A stretch of DNA of 64,000 nucleotides from Actinomadura harenae (GTDB lineage: Bacteria > Actinomycetota > Actinomycetes > Streptosporangiales > Streptosporangiaceae): the NCBI RefSeq assembly GCF_003696215.1, contig NZ_RFFG01000003.1:1-64000 (forward strand). Reading direction: 5' to 3'. A program made the translations under genes and the position numbers. How positions within the stretch are numbered: the first letter of the stretch is position 1; each line of letters opens with the position of its first letter. Below, in pieces: positions 24,872 to 34,456 of this stretch. Under the pieces are notes generated by a model. The model saw nothing but the letters and a program-made list of their open reading frames with translations. It had not been told where the DNA came from and searched no databases.

Positions 24872-25705
24872 TCAGCCGGTGACGGCGAGCTCGTGACGGA
24901 CGGGCTTCGGACGCGGGGCCTCGTGCACGCCGTTGGTGGACGGCGCCCGCATCACGTGCGCGCCCTTCCCGCCCGGGTGGCCGGGACCACCGGGCCGGCC
25001 GGGACCGTCAGCCTGTCCAGATCCACCGGACTGGCCGGGGCCACCGGGCTGCCCGTTGCCGCCGGGGCCGGGCCCGTTCGCGGCGTTGCAGGTCACCGAG
25101 GACACGCGCACGACCTCGGGGCCGAGGTGGGCGAGCGGCGTGGTCAGCTCCATCGCGGTGACGCGCGTGCCGTTCGGCGTCCGCTCCTGCTTGTTGAGGA
25201 CGAGCGCGACCCGGCCCAGCTTCGGAATGTCGACCGGGACGGTCGTGTTGGGCGCGGGCGCGACCGGCAGGCGCTTCCCGCCGATCGTGGCCCCGACCAG
25301 GTTGGACGCGCCCTTCGCGCCGTCGCAGTGGGCGCGGACGGCCTCGGCGGCCAGCTGGGCGCCGGGGACGCGCAGCCGGGCGACGTTGGCCTGGGACTTG
25401 TCGGGGGACGCGGCGACGTCCAGCGCGGCGGCCTTGAGGACCTTGCTGCGCTGCTCGTTCAGCATGGACGCGCGCCGGGTGCCCTTCGCCGAGGCGACGG
25501 TGGGCTTGGGCGCGAGCGGGACCGGACCGCTCAGGGCGAGGCCGAAGGCGCTGCCCTGGCCCGGCACGGCGGCCGCCGTGCCGGTCGAGTCCCCGGACGC
25601 GTCGCCGGGGGCGGCCGCGAACGCGGGGCTCGCGGCGAGCAGGCCGCCCGCCGTGGCGAGGACGACGGCCCTGGTCAGACGTGCGGTGGCCGTTCCGAAG
25701 CGCAT
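24872..25705 (-). CDS. Secreted protein with C-terminal LAVTG, choice-of-anchor/SCO1860-like
   Basis: This 277-residue protein begins with a clear signal peptide (LTRAVVLATAGGLLAASPAFA, cleavage near residue 30). The central domain has alternating strands (VARLRVPGAQLAAEAVRAHCDG, GTRVTAMELTTPL) with two cysteines, and resembles SCO1860-type LAETG-anchored proteins. A Gly/Pro-rich region (GPGPGGNGQPGGPGQSGG) comes before the end. The chain stops immediately after HELAVTG, where sortase substrates would continue with a hydrophobic segment and basic tail. Either the anchor was lost or the ending is not a sorting signal. The ATG has GGAGAA upstream. Confidence 0.75.
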   Translation of the reverse strand: MRFGTATARLTRAVVLATAGGLLAASPAFAAAPGDASGDSTGTAAAVPGQGSAFGLALSGPVPLAPKPTVASAKGTRRASMLNEQRSKVLKAAALDVAASPDKSQANVARLRVPGAQLAAEAVRAHCDGAKGASNLVGATIGGKRLPVAPAPNTTVPVDIPKLGRVALVLNKQERTPNGTRVTAMELTTPLAHLGPEVVRVSSVTCNAANGPGPGGNGQPGGPGQSGGSGQADGPGRPGGPGHPGGKGAHVMRAPSTNGVHEAPRPKPVRHELAVTG

Positions 25706-25822
25706 GGATGTTCTCCGTTCGAGAAAGCGAAAGGGATCGGGACGGGCCGGCGGGAGCGCGGCCGGGGAGGCCCGTCCGGTGAAGGTTGGGCGAGATCAGC
25801 CGGCGAGATCAGGCCGGTGAGA

Positions 25823-26599
25823 TCAGGTCAGGTGGACGAGGGTCCCGAGCGGGACCCCCGACAACTGCCGCAGCGCGTCCGGCGGAACCCGGACGCAGCC
25901 GTGCGTGACCGGCTTGCCGAACACCGAGGCGTCCGGCCAGCCGTGCAGCGCGACCGTGCCCGGTCCGCCGCCGAAGCTGTCGAGCGTCGCCGAGTGCGTG
26001 CCGAGCGGCAGGACGACCGGGCTCGGCGTCCGCTTCGCCGGGGCGAGCGACGCCATGACGAAGGTCCGGCCGGGCGGCGTCGGGGTGCTCGGCCCCCCGA
26101 CGGCCACCGTCCAGCGGCCGACCTGCTTGCCGTCCTTGAGCAGGGTCAGCGCGCGGTGCGTGACGTCCACCCTGATCACGTACGGCGTGTGCGCCGTCCG
26201 GAGCCCCCCGCCCCGGGTCGTGATCCAGCCGGTCGCGCCGTTCGGGCGGCTCGGCAGCAGGACGCGCAGCCAGTCGCCGTCCGCCTGCACCGCGGGGACC
26301 CAGGTGGGCCCGCTGAGCTCGGTGGGCGGCAGGACCGCGACGGGCTTCCCGCCGGGACGGTCCAGGACCGGCCGGGCCGCGTCCGGGTGGACGACGAGGC
26401 CGGAGGTGTCCGCGTCCGGCGCGGGGTCGGCCTGGGCGCCGGGGAGCGTCGCGAAGGTCGTCGCCTCCGGCGCGTCCGCCCCCTTGCCGCCGGGCCCGGA
26501 CGCCGCGCCCGCGTGGCCCCCGCCCTGTCCGCCGCATCCGCCGAGCAGCAGTGCCGCCGCAAGCGGCAGCACCCCGGACCGGACGGCGCGTCTGTTCAT
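25823..26599 (-). CDS. L,D-transpeptidase lipoprotein
   Basis: This 258-residue protein has a lipoprotein signal (hydrophobic stretch, then LLGGC, lipidated cysteine at 22). Its C-terminal half is a YkuD domain, with the histidine in VALHGW and the catalytic cysteine in THGCVRVPPDAL. It forms 3-3 cross-links in peptidoglycan or attaches proteins to it, on the outer face of the membrane. The N-terminal 100 residues include an SH3-like segment (ASGLVVHPDAARPVL, GPTWVPAVQADGDWLRVLLP style). A GGAGGG site precedes the ATG. The 317-bp upstream region carries two palindromes. Confidence 0.93.
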   Translation of the reverse strand: MNRRAVRSGVLPLAAALLLGGCGGQGGGHAGAASGPGGKGADAPEATTFATLPGAQADPAPDADTSGLVVHPDAARPVLDRPGGKPVAVLPPTELSGPTWVPAVQADGDWLRVLLPSRPNGATGWITTRGGGLRTAHTPYVIRVDVTHRALTLLKDGKQVGRWTVAVGGPSTPTPPGRTFVMASLAPAKRTPSPVVLPLGTHSATLDSFGGGPGTVALHGWPDASVFGKPVTHGCVRVPPDALRQLSGVPLGTLVHLT

Positions 26600-26713
26600 T
26601 GATTCCCTCCGGGAAGAGTCTTTCCCATTCCTTGAGGAAGGGGTTAAAGGAGTCGGCGATCGCCAACTCGCGGGATGCTAGCGGTGGGGAAGGGGTGCCG
26701 TAGTGGGAAACCG

Positions 26714-26725
26714 GGAAACGTTTCC
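26714..26725. promoter_or_regulatory. LacI-type palindrome GGAAACGTTTCC
   Basis: A perfect 12-bp palindrome lies 115 bases upstream of the L,D-transpeptidase start and about 190 bases before the divergent sigma factor. The central AACGTT is typical of operators bound by LacI-family regulators. Confidence 0.45.
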
Positions 26726-26730
26726 GTGGC

Positions 26731-26750
26731 TGATCGATGAACGTCGATCA
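26731..26750. promoter_or_regulatory. Inverted repeat TGATCGA-N6-TCGATCA
   Basis: A 7-bp dyad directly follows the LacI-type palindrome. It contains the 11-mer GAACGTCGATC, which also occurs twice upstream of ppk1 (31219 and 31241). Confidence 0.4.
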
Positions 26751-26916
26751 ATTCCCTTCAATTACTGGAATTCGGCCGAAAGTCGGGGAAATCCGCTCGG
26801 ACCGGGCGTCCGGGGTGCCGCGACGCCCCGCGACGTCCCGCGATCCCGCCGGTAACACTGGCCTCCGTCGCACCACTACCTGGTGACGGAACACACCGGG
26901 ACGGACGGAGAAGCAG

Positions 26917-27486
26917 GTGACGGCCGATGAAGAGCGGTTCACCGCGATCTACGACGCCTGCCGGCAGCGCGTGTGGGCGTACGCCACCGCGCGGGCGGGC
27001 AGGCAGATCGCCGACGAGGTGGTGAGCGAGACCTTCGCGATCGCCTGGCGGCGCATCGGGGACGTGCCGGAGCCGGCGCTGCCGTGGCTGCTCGGCGTCG
27101 CGCGGAACGTCCTGCGCGAGGGGCACCGCGCCGAGGTCCGGCGCGCGGAGGTCGCCGAGGAGCTGTGGCAGCACGCGCCCGGCCCGGCCGGGGACGTCGC
27201 GGAGCAGGTCGCCGAGCGGCTGGGGGTGCTGCGGGCGCTCGCGGGGCTGTCGGCGGACGACCGGGAGATCTTGATCCTCACCGCGTGGCAGGGGCTCACG
27301 CCGCGCGACGCGGCCCGCGTCCTCGGCTGCTCGAAGACGGCCTTCCGGGTCCGGCTCCACCGGGCCCGCCGCCGCCTCCAGCAGGCCGTCGAGCAGGACG
27401 GACCGCAGCGTGCGGCGGCCGCCCCCGCCCGGACGCCGAGGACGGAACGTGATCAGGGAGTGGAGCGGGTCGGCCATGCGGCCTGA
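26917..27486 (+). CDS. ECF RNA polymerase sigma factor
   Basis: Starting with GTG at 26917 (GGAG upstream), the 189-residue protein has region 2 (residues about 8-75, ADEVVSETFAIAWRRIG) and region 4 (about 105-155, ALAGLSADDREILILTAWQGLTPRDAARVLGCSKTAFRVRLHRARRRL). It ends in a short disordered tail. It is followed after 19 bases by a CU044_5270 gene, the same arrangement as at 2914-4532, although the protein is a distant paralogue of that sigma factor. Confidence 0.92.
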   Translation: MTADEERFTAIYDACRQRVWAYATARAGRQIADEVVSETFAIAWRRIGDVPEPALPWLLGVARNVLREGHRAEVRRAEVAEELWQHAPGPAGDVAEQVAERLGVLRALAGLSADDREILILTAWQGLTPRDAARVLGCSKTAFRVRLHRARRRLQQAVEQDGPQRAAAAPARTPRTERDQGVERVGHAA

Positions 27487-27505
27487 CACGCGAGGAGGCA
27501 GGAAC

Positions 27506-28657
27506 ATGAAGCGCGACGCGATGAGGATGCTGATGGACGCCCGACCCGACGATCTCGACCCGAACGCCCCCGTCGACCCCGCGACCCGCGAGCGGGAACT
27601 GGCGCGCGCCCGGCACGGCGCGCACGGAGGAACGACGGTGACGGCCCCAGCGCGGCGGCGCGTCCGCCCGGTGTGGGGGATCGGGGTGGCCGGTGTCGCG
27701 GCGGCGGCCGTCGCGGCCGCGGTGCTCGTCCCGACCGGCGGCGGCGACGGCGGCGACGCCCCTCCGCTGAGCAAGCACGACGCGGCGTTGCAGCTCACCG
27801 GCCGTAACGCCCTGCTGACCGCGGCCGAGACCGCCGACCGGCAGCCCGCCGCGTCCGGCGCGTACTGGCGGGTGTCGCGGGTGCAGTGCCAGTTCGTGCG
27901 GGCCGGGACCGGTGCGTCCGCCTACACCGTGGCCTCCGAGAGCCGCTCGGAGGCCTGGACGCCGAACGATCCGGCCGGGTCCCTGGTGACGCGGGACCAG
28001 GACCTCGGGGCGCACCCCGCCACGAACGCCGACAAGGTCCTATGGCGGAAGGCGGGCTCTCCGACGTCCTGGACGCTGAAGCTGCCCGCCGGAGGCGGGC
28101 ATTACAAGCAGATGGGGCTGACGGCGGCTCCGGGCAAGGCCCGTACGCGACAGACTCCGGTGCGTTCCGGCGAGGTGTACTGGCTCGGCCGGAACGTGAC
28201 GATGAAGCAGGTCAGGGAGCTTCCGGCCGACCCGAAGAAGCTCAAGTCACAGTTGTCGAAGTGGTACCGGGGCCACGGCACGGAGGCGGAGGGACAGAAG
28301 AGCACCCGCGACGAGTGGCTGTTCGACGTCGCCCGGGGGCTGGTCACCGACATGCCCGTGACGCCGAAGGTGCGGGCGGCGGCGTTCCGGCTGCTCGCCG
28401 GGCTCCCGTCGGTCGTCTCGCTCGGCCGCGTCACCGACGGCCAGGGGCGCCAGGGCGTGGCGATCGGCCTGACCCGTCCCACGACGTACGGGGACCTGCA
28501 CCAGACCCGCCTCATCGTCGACCCGTCGGCGGGCCGCGGGCTCGGCGAGGAGGACGTCCTGGTCAAGGCGAGCTCCAGCTACCCGGGTGTCCGGGCGGGA
28601 ACGGTGCTGAACTCGTCCCTGGTCACCACGGAATGGACGGCCGTGGCGCCGAGCTGA
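27506..28657 (+). CDS. CU044_5270 family membrane protein
   Basis: The ATG at 27506 has GAGGAGG 9 bases upstream and gives 383 residues. A cytoplasmic tail of about 50 residues (MKRDAMRMLMDARPDDLDPNAPVDP) is followed by one transmembrane helix (about 53-74) and an extracytoplasmic domain. The domain shares with its paralogues the pre-domain TAAETADRQPAASGAYWRVSR region, a KLWRKAGSPTSW-like motif and a C-terminal ATVLNSSLVTTEWT-type ending. It is the probable membrane partner of the sigma factor just upstream. Confidence 0.85.
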   Translation: MKRDAMRMLMDARPDDLDPNAPVDPATRERELARARHGAHGGTTVTAPARRRVRPVWGIGVAGVAAAAVAAAVLVPTGGGDGGDAPPLSKHDAALQLTGRNALLTAAETADRQPAASGAYWRVSRVQCQFVRAGTGASAYTVASESRSEAWTPNDPAGSLVTRDQDLGAHPATNADKVLWRKAGSPTSWTLKLPAGGGHYKQMGLTAAPGKARTRQTPVRSGEVYWLGRNVTMKQVRELPADPKKLKSQLSKWYRGHGTEAEGQKSTRDEWLFDVARGLVTDMPVTPKVRAAAFRLLAGLPSVVSLGRVTDGQGRQGVAIGLTRPTTYGDLHQTRLIVDPSAGRGLGEEDVLVKASSSYPGVRAGTVLNSSLVTTEWTAVAPS

Positions 28658-28666
28658 TCGGCACCC

Positions 28667-28752
28667 GGAACACCGGACCCAAGGAACACGGGACCCAAGG
28701 AACACCGGACCCCCAGGGAACACCTGAAACCCGAGGAACACCGGTCACTCGG
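28667..28752 (+). repeat. Degenerate tandem repeat, about 16-19 bp unit, five copies
   Basis: Units start with GGAACACCGGACCCAA at 28667, 28683 (one change) and 28699, followed by two more divergent copies. They lie just after the CU044_5270 stop, and the region 28658-28854 holds no gene. Confidence 0.8.
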
Positions 28753-28854
28753 AACGAGCGCCGCGCCACCCGCGCGGCGCTTTACCGTTTACCGCCCACG
28801 CCGGCTTGCCACCGCGCCGTTTACCCACCGCGCCCGTTTGCCGCCTGCGGGTTT

Positions 28855-29205
28855 CTAAGCGGAGCGGATGGTGCGGCGGGCGGTTCGCTGGGCGAGGCGG
28901 CGCTGGGCGGCGGCGGAGCGGCCGCGTTCGAGGCTTTCCCGGACGCGCGCCATTCCGCGGGCGTTGATGAGGGGGTCTTTGGAACGTCCGGCGTATTCGG
29001 CGAGGACTTCGGCGACCGGGGGTGGTGATTCGTCGCGCACCCGGAGGGGCAGCCCCGTGCCGATCGTGGTCGGAGCGGGGGCCGGGGGAGGAGGGGGGAA
29101 TGCGTCAGGTGTGGCGGGCGAGTGGTCGTGAGTGGGCGCGGTGACGAGAGTGAGGGGCGTTTCGCAGTGCGGGCACCGCAACCCTTGGTGGGTTTCCCTG
29201 CTCAT
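28855..29205 (-). CDS. Small zinc-ribbon protein
   Basis: From the ATG at 29205 a 116-residue protein can be read, beginning MSRETHQGLRCPHCETPLTL; the single CPHC at the N-terminus could be half of a zinc ribbon. A proline-rich linker and a basic helical C-terminus ([29 protein letters not shown]) follow, which would suit nucleic-acid binding. ATGs at 29217 and 29235 are alternatives; none has a strong ribosome site. Function unknown. Confidence 0.55.
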   Translation of the reverse strand: MSRETHQGLRCPHCETPLTLVTAPTHDHSPATPDAFPPPPPAPAPTTIGTGLPLRVRDESPPPVAEVLAEYAGRSKDPLINARGMARVRESLERGRSAAAQRRLAQRTARRTIRSA

Positions 29206-29368
29206 ACTCCGCATCATTACCCAAGGGTCTGACATTTGACGCGTTCGGCCCAGTGAACGCCGTGTGTCGTGCCGTAGTCCGACGGTAAAGGCGGCGGATC
29301 CGGGAGGTTAGGTCACCTGTCCGCGGGCGTTAGGCGAGGGCTCGGAAGACGATCGCGATCGTGCCGTT

Positions 29369-31006
29369 TCAGAGGCGCCGGGCGGTCGTTCCGCGTGTTC
29401 GGCGGGGCGCGCCCGGAGCGTCCTCGGTGGCCTCGGCCGTCCGGGCCGGGACGCGCCGGGCGAGGCTTCCGGCCGGCCTGTGGTGATCGGGTCCGGCCCG
29501 GTGGTGCCCGCCGCGTGGATGCGCGGCGGCGTGCCGGTGGGTGTGGCCCATGAGGCCGGCGCCGCCGAGGACGAGCGCGGCGAGGACGGCGGCCCACGCG
29601 ACCGTCCGCCCGGCGCGGAGGCCGTAGCCGCAGGTGATCCACAGCAGGTGGAGGGCCCAGCGGTGCCACTGGTCGGGGTCGCTGCGGCGGCGCAGCTCCA
29701 GCGCGCGGTAGCGGAAGTCGCGGGCCGGGCCGCCGTCGGCGTCGGCGGTCGCGCGGGCCAGCTGCCGGTACAGGACGGCCAGCCGGGACGGGGGTTCGGC
29801 GCCGGTGTCCTCGCTGAGGACGGCGCGGTCGCGGGCGCGTCCGGTGAGCGCGCGGCGGCCGGGCCGGGACGCGAACGCGCAGCGTCCGCGGATGTGCAGG
29901 TCGTCGGGGTGTTCGAGGCCGAGGAACCGGCAGTCGCTGAGGTCGACGTCGGTGAGGTCGACGCGCGGGGCGCTGACGTCGCGGACCGACAGCACCCGGA
30001 CGGCCGGGACCTCGCCCGCGCTCTCGGGCAGGCCGCAGAACGGCCGCTGCTGGGCGCGGACGCGCAGCCGCCCGAAGCAGACCGCGCCGGTCAGGTCCAG
30101 GTCGCCGCCGCGGACGCGCAGGTCGGCGTCGCCGCGGACGGTCAGCCCGTCCGCCTCGATGCGGCCCGCGCCGGCCTGCACCTGGACGCCGCCGTGCGCG
30201 GACACGCCCGTCAGGACGAGCCGTTCCCCGGCGGTGAGCGGGCCGAGCCACAGGCCGCGCCGGAAGCGGGCGCGGTCGAACCGGGCGTGCCGTCCGACCC
30301 GGACGCGGCGGCAGGACAGCGCGCCGCCGAAGCAGGCCGCCTGCATCCCGGCGTCGCGGCCGAAGCGGGCGCGGTCGAACGCGGCGGCGCCGATGAACAC
30401 CGCGCGGGTGAAGTCGGCGTCGGCGACCCAGGTCGCCTCGCCGAACAGGGCGTCGCCGGCGAACACGGTCTCGGTGAACGCGGCGTGCCGGTGGAAGCGG
30501 GCCTGGTGGAAGGAGGCGTTGCCGCCGAACCGGGCGCCGCGGAACGACACGTTCCCGAAGAACCGGGCGTCGTAGAAGGACACGCCGCCGACGAACGCCG
30601 CGCCGTCGAAGGAGCTGTCGCCCTCGAAGCACGCGCCGCGCAGCGACGCCGCCGACGGCAGCACCGCCCCGTCGAGGCGGGTGCGGCCGAGGTGCGGGCG
30701 GCGGTCCGGGCCGGTGAGCGCGTCCAGGACGTCCGACAGCAGGTCGGCCGGGACGGTCACGCCGCGCAGGTCCAGGTCGCCGCCGGGGCGCAGCCGCCCG
30801 ACGAACAGCGCCCGTTCGCCGGGGCGCAGGTGCGCGGGGCAGCCGCGGAACGGTTCGACGACGCGTCCGGAGCAGCCGAAGACCGCGCGGCAGCGCGGCC
30901 AGGGGACGGTCGCCGCGGACGGCGCGGCGGCGACGGCGAGCGATGCGAGGGCGGTTTCCTGAGGGGCCACGTCTCTGGTTCTACCCACGGATGGTTCCCG
31001 TCCCAA
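29369..31006 (-). CDS. Pentapeptide-repeat membrane protein
   Basis: This 545-residue protein has degenerate pentapeptide-like repeats (DGAAFVGGVSFYDARFFGNVSFRGARFGGNAS and similar) across about residues 95-300, predicted to form a right-handed beta helix. It also has a cysteine pair region near the N-terminus. A helix near 472-492 (TVAWAAVLAALVLGGAGLMG) anchors the C-terminal end, after the motif DQWHRWALHLLWITCGYGLRAGRT. That motif resembles the pre-membrane segment of the paralogues at 38857 and 53142, but the second helix of those proteins is replaced by a His/Arg-rich tail. The start is a TTG at 31006 and is uncertain; GTGs at about 30987 and 30972 are alternatives. Confidence 0.72.
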   Translation of the reverse strand: MGREPSVGRTRDVAPQETALASLAVAAAPSAATVPWPRCRAVFGCSGRVVEPFRGCPAHLRPGERALFVGRLRPGGDLDLRGVTVPADLLSDVLDALTGPDRRPHLGRTRLDGAVLPSAASLRGACFEGDSSFDGAAFVGGVSFYDARFFGNVSFRGARFGGNASFHQARFHRHAAFTETVFAGDALFGEATWVADADFTRAVFIGAAAFDRARFGRDAGMQAACFGGALSCRRVRVGRHARFDRARFRRGLWLGPLTAGERLVLTGVSAHGGVQVQAGAGRIEADGLTVRGDADLRVRGGDLDLTGAVCFGRLRVRAQQRPFCGLPESAGEVPAVRVLSVRDVSAPRVDLTDVDLSDCRFLGLEHPDDLHIRGRCAFASRPGRRALTGRARDRAVLSEDTGAEPPSRLAVLYRQLARATADADGGPARDFRYRALELRRRSDPDQWHRWALHLLWITCGYGLRAGRTVAWAAVLAALVLGGAGLMGHTHRHAAAHPRGGHHRAGPDHHRPAGSLARRVPARTAEATEDAPGAPRRTRGTTARRL

Positions 31007-31218
31007 TCTCTCTCTGTGGACAGGTCGTTACTCCCCGCCGCCGATCGGCGACGAGATCCTGTCTTTTCTGGTGGACGCCCCGCCGTACGTGGGGGTTCAC
31101 GGCGGTCCCGGTCCGGACACGGCCGGAGAAGAGGTTGATCAGGTTGTCCGGAACGCATGTTCGGACCTGTCTGGAACGCCCCTCGGGCGAGGGGTGGGCG
31201 CTGACCGCGGGGTCGGGC

Positions 31219-31251
31219 GAACGTCGATCGGCCCTGGGGTGAACGTCGATC
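31219..31251. repeat. Direct repeat of GAACGTCGATC upstream of ppk1
   Basis: Copies at 31219-31229 and 31241-31251, 22 bases apart (two helical turns), lie in the 380-bp divergent intergenic region 31007-31386. A third copy is at 26739-26749. Spacing suggests paired binding sites. Confidence 0.4.
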
Positions 31252-31346
31252 ATCCGAGGTCCGCGGGGCCGAGTGATCACGCTCTTCGGCGGGCATGATC
31301 GGGAGTAACCGCCACAAGCGCCGCAAACGGGGGACGAGACTCAGCC

Positions 31347-31368
31347 GTTTCATCACCGTTCACCTTGA
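31347..31368 (+). promoter_or_regulatory. Possible degenerate PHO box
   Basis: GTTTCATCACC is followed directly by GTTCACCTTGA. The second unit fits the 11-bp PhoP repeat (GTTCACC core); the first is shifted by one base. It lies 19 bases before the ppk1 start, and ppk is a known PhoP target in streptomycetes. Confidence 0.35.
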
Positions 31369-31386
31369 CCGGGGAGCATGTGCCGC

Positions 31387-33477
31387 ATGACCGTCAATCC
31401 AGGACATTTCCCCCATACCTCCGGCCCGGACGCGCTGCCCGACGAGCGCTACCTCGACCGGGAGGAGAGCTGGCTGCGGTTCAACCAGCGGGTCCTGGAG
31501 CTGGCGGAGGACCCCGGGCTGCCCCTGCTCGAACGGGTCCGGTTCCTGGCGATCTTCGCGTCGAACCTGGACGAGTTCTTCATGGTCCGGGTCGCCGGCC
31601 TGACCCGGCGGATGGCGACGGGCCTGGCGGTCAAGTCCGCGTCCGGCCGCCGCCCCCGCGAGGTGCTGGAACGCACCTCCCAGGTCGCGCACGAGCTGAT
31701 GCTGCGGCACGCCGCGTGCTTCCGCGGCGAGCTGCTGCCCGGCCTCGCCAAGGAGGGCATCGAGATCCTGCGCTGGGACGAGCTCGCCGACACCGAGCAG
31801 GAGCGCATGCGGCGGCTGTTCCGGGACCGGATCTACCCCGTCCTCACCCCGCTCGTCGTCGACTCGGCGCACCCCTTCCCCTACATCTCCGGCCTGTCGC
31901 TGAACCTCGCGGTGATCGTCCGCGACCCCGAGACCGGCACGTCGATGTTCGCGCGCGTCAAGGTCCCGCCGGTGCTGCCGCGGTTCATCGAGGCGTCCCC
32001 GGACCGGTTCACCCCGCTCGAGGACGTCATCGCCGCGCACCTCGGGCAGCTGTTCACCGGCATGGAGGTGCTGGAGCACCACGCGTTCCGCGTCACCCGC
32101 AACCAGGACCTGGAGATCGACGACGACATCAGCGAGGGGCTGCTCCAGGCGCTCGAGCGGGAGCTGCTGCGCCGCCGGTTCGGCCCGGTCGTCCGGCTGG
32201 AGGTCGAGGAGTCGATCTCCCCGGCCGTGCTGGAGCTGCTCACCACCGAGCTGACCATCGACGACGACCAGATCTACCGGGTGCCCGGCCCGCTCGACCT
32301 CGCCGGGATGTCGGCGATCGCCGATCTGGACCGGCCCGAGCTGCGCTACCCGCCGTTCGTCCCGTCGAAGGAGGCGATCGCGCAGGACGGCTCGATCTTC
32401 GGCGCGATCCGCGAGCACGACATCCTCGTCCACCACCCGTACGACTCGTTCACCACGACCGTCCAGCGGCTGATCGAGGACGCCGCGACCGACCCGCGCG
32501 TCCTGGCGATCAAGCAGACGCTGTACCGGACGTCCGGCGACTCCCCGATCGTGGACGCGCTCATCGACGCCGCCGAGGCGGGCAAGCAGGTCGTGGTCGT
32601 CGTCGAGCTGAAGGCCCGGTTCGACGAGCGCGCGAACATCGCCTGGGCGCGCAAGCTGGAGCAGGCCGGCTGCCACGTGGTGTACGGGTTCGTCGGGCTG
32701 AAGACGCACTGCAAGATCGCCCTGGTCGTCCGGCAGGACGCCGACGGGGTCCTGCGCCGCTACTGCCACATCGGCACCGGCAACTACCACTCCAAGACCG
32801 CCCGCCTGTACGAGGACTTCGGCCTGTTCACCAGCGACCCCGGCGTCGGCGAGGACGTGTCGGCGCTGTTCAACCACCTCACCGGCTACTCGCGCAACGA
32901 CGGCTACCGCAGGCTCCTGGTCGCGCCGCGGTCCCTGCGCCCGGGCCTGGTCGAGCGGATCGAACGGGAGACCGGCACACGGCGCGCGGGCCGTCCCGCG
33001 CGGATCCGCATCAAGTGCAACTCCCTGGTCGACGAGGTCGTCATCGACGCGCTGTACGAGGCGTCCCGGGCGGGCGTCCCGGTGGACGTGTGGGTGCGCG
33101 GGATCTGCGCGCTGCGCCCCGGCGTGCCCGGCCTGTCCGAGACGATCCGGGTCCGCAGCGTCCTCGGCCGGTTCCTGGAGCACTCCCGCGTGTACGCGTT
33201 CGAGAACGACGGCGACCCCGAGGTGTGGATCGGCAGCGCCGACCTCATGCACCGCAACCTGGACCGGCGCGTCGAGGCGCTCGTCCGGGTCGCCGACCGC
33301 GCGCAGCGCGACCGGCTCGTCGAGCTGCTGGACCTCGCGATGGACGACGGCACGGGCTCCTGGTGGCTCGACGGCGACGGCGACTGGGCCCGCCGGGCCG
33401 CCGCGCCCGGCGAGAAGCTCCTCGACATCCAGACCCACCTGGTCCGCTCGCACCGCTGGAAGACCGTCGATGCGTGA
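31387..33477 (+). CDS. ppk1: Polyphosphate kinase 1
   Basis: The protein reversibly makes inorganic polyphosphate from ATP. The ATG at 31387 is preferred, with GGGGAG 10 bases upstream (696 residues); an ATG at 31378 lies too close to that site. The N domain shows [21 protein letters not shown] and [20 protein letters not shown]. The catalytic part contains [14 protein letters not shown], the autophosphorylated-histidine region [19 protein letters not shown], and the C-terminal [15 protein letters not shown]. Length and blocks are those of a complete Ppk1. The stop overlaps the Nudix gene start by 8 bp. Confidence 0.97.
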   Translation: MTVNPGHFPHTSGPDALPDERYLDREESWLRFNQRVLELAEDPGLPLLERVRFLAIFASNLDEFFMVRVAGLTRRMATGLAVKSASGRRPREVLERTSQVAHELMLRHAACFRGELLPGLAKEGIEILRWDELADTEQERMRRLFRDRIYPVLTPLVVDSAHPFPYISGLSLNLAVIVRDPETGTSMFARVKVPPVLPRFIEASPDRFTPLEDVIAAHLGQLFTGMEVLEHHAFRVTRNQDLEIDDDISEGLLQALERELLRRRFGPVVRLEVEESISPAVLELLTTELTIDDDQIYRVPGPLDLAGMSAIADLDRPELRYPPFVPSKEAIAQDGSIFGAIREHDILVHHPYDSFTTTVQRLIEDAATDPRVLAIKQTLYRTSGDSPIVDALIDAAEAGKQVVVVVELKARFDERANIAWARKLEQAGCHVVYGFVGLKTHCKIALVVRQDADGVLRRYCHIGTGNYHSKTARLYEDFGLFTSDPGVGEDVSALFNHLTGYSRNDGYRRLLVAPRSLRPGLVERIERETGTRRAGRPARIRIKCNSLVDEVVIDALYEASRAGVPVDVWVRGICALRPGVPGLSETIRVRSVLGRFLEHSRVYAFENDGDPEVWIGSADLMHRNLDRRVEALVRVADRAQRDRLVELLDLAMDDGTGSWWLDGDGDWARRAAAPGEKLLDIQTHLVRSHRWKTVDA

Positions 33478-34447
33478 CCCCGGACCCGGGACGGACGCGG
33501 GGGGCCCCGCCTCGGACGAGGAGGACGGCGGCGCGCTCCTCTCGCGGATCCCGCCCGAGCCGGACGCCGTCCACGCCGCCGGCGGCCTCGTGTGGCGCGA
33601 CGCCCCGCCGGAGCGTGACGGCCTCGAGGTCGCGGTGATCCACCGGCCCCGGCACGACGACTGGACGTTCCCGAAGGGCCACGTGGAGCGGGGCGAGCAC
33701 GTGCTGCGCGCGGCCGTCCGGGAGATCGCCGAGGAGACCGGGCTCGTCACGGAGCTCGGGCGGCGGCTGCCGTCCGCGGACTACTTTGTCCAGGGACGTC
33801 CGAAGAGGGTGGACTGGTGGGCGGCGTCGGCCGTCGCGTCCACCGGGCCCGCGTTCGTCCCGAACCACGAGGTGGACGCCCTGGAGTGGCTCCCCCCGGA
33901 CGAGGCGGACCGGCGGCTCAGCTACTCCCTCGACCGCGACCTGCTGCGCGCGTTCACGGCCGGGCCGCGCCGCACCCGCCCGGTGGTCATCGTCCGGCAC
34001 GGCGACGCGGGCGGGAAGCGCGACTGGCGCGAACCCGACGAACTCCGCCCGCTCGACCAGCGCGGACGCGTCCAGTCCGCCCGGCTCGCGCCCCTCCTCC
34101 AGATGTTCGGGACCGCGCGTGTGGTGAGCTCGGCGACCGCGCGCTGCGTCGCGACCGTCCTCCCGTACGCGCGGCGGGCGCGCGCCGACGTGACGACCGA
34201 CCTCGCGTTCACGGTGGGGGAGACCTCGCCCGACCGCGCCCTGGACCGGCTGCTGGCGCTCGCCGCGGACGGCCCGCTGATCGTCTGCACGCACGGCGAG
34301 GTCGTCAGCGGACTCGTCGACGGCCTGTGCCGCCGGTTCGGGGAGAAGCCGCCGGAGGACGCGTCCCTGCGCAAGGGCGCGTTCTGGGTCGCGCACCTCG
34401 CCGGCGACTCGCTGGCCGCGCTGGAACACCACGAGGCCCGCGTTTAG
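33470..34447 (+). CDS. Nudix hydrolase fused to histidine phosphatase (MutT1-like)
   Basis: This 325-residue protein has a Nudix domain, with the full box [27 protein letters not shown] pattern at residues 70-92 (GX5EX7REUXEEXGU satisfied). A C-terminal phosphoglycerate-mutase-like domain begins at [10 protein letters not shown] (about 172-181) and has a second histidine in [10 protein letters not shown]. This architecture is that of mycobacterial MutT1, which hydrolyses 8-oxo-dGTP and diadenosine polyphosphates. The ATG lies within the last 8 bases of ppk1 (ATGCGTGA), so translation is coupled and a role in phosphate-anhydride metabolism is likely. Confidence 0.92.
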   Translation: MRDPGPGTDAGGPASDEEDGGALLSRIPPEPDAVHAAGGLVWRDAPPERDGLEVAVIHRPRHDDWTFPKGHVERGEHVLRAAVREIAEETGLVTELGRRLPSADYFVQGRPKRVDWWAASAVASTGPAFVPNHEVDALEWLPPDEADRRLSYSLDRDLLRAFTAGPRRTRPVVIVRHGDAGGKRDWREPDELRPLDQRGRVQSARLAPLLQMFGTARVVSSATARCVATVLPYARRARADVTTDLAFTVGETSPDRALDRLLALAADGPLIVCTHGEVVSGLVDGLCRRFGEKPPEDASLRKGAFWVAHLAGDSLAALEHHEARV

Positions 34448-34456
34448 GGGGGCCGG

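Noticed and set aside
28667..28752. Possible CRISPR array
   Set aside because: The units are back to back and degenerate, with no constant-length unique spacers and no cas genes in the window.
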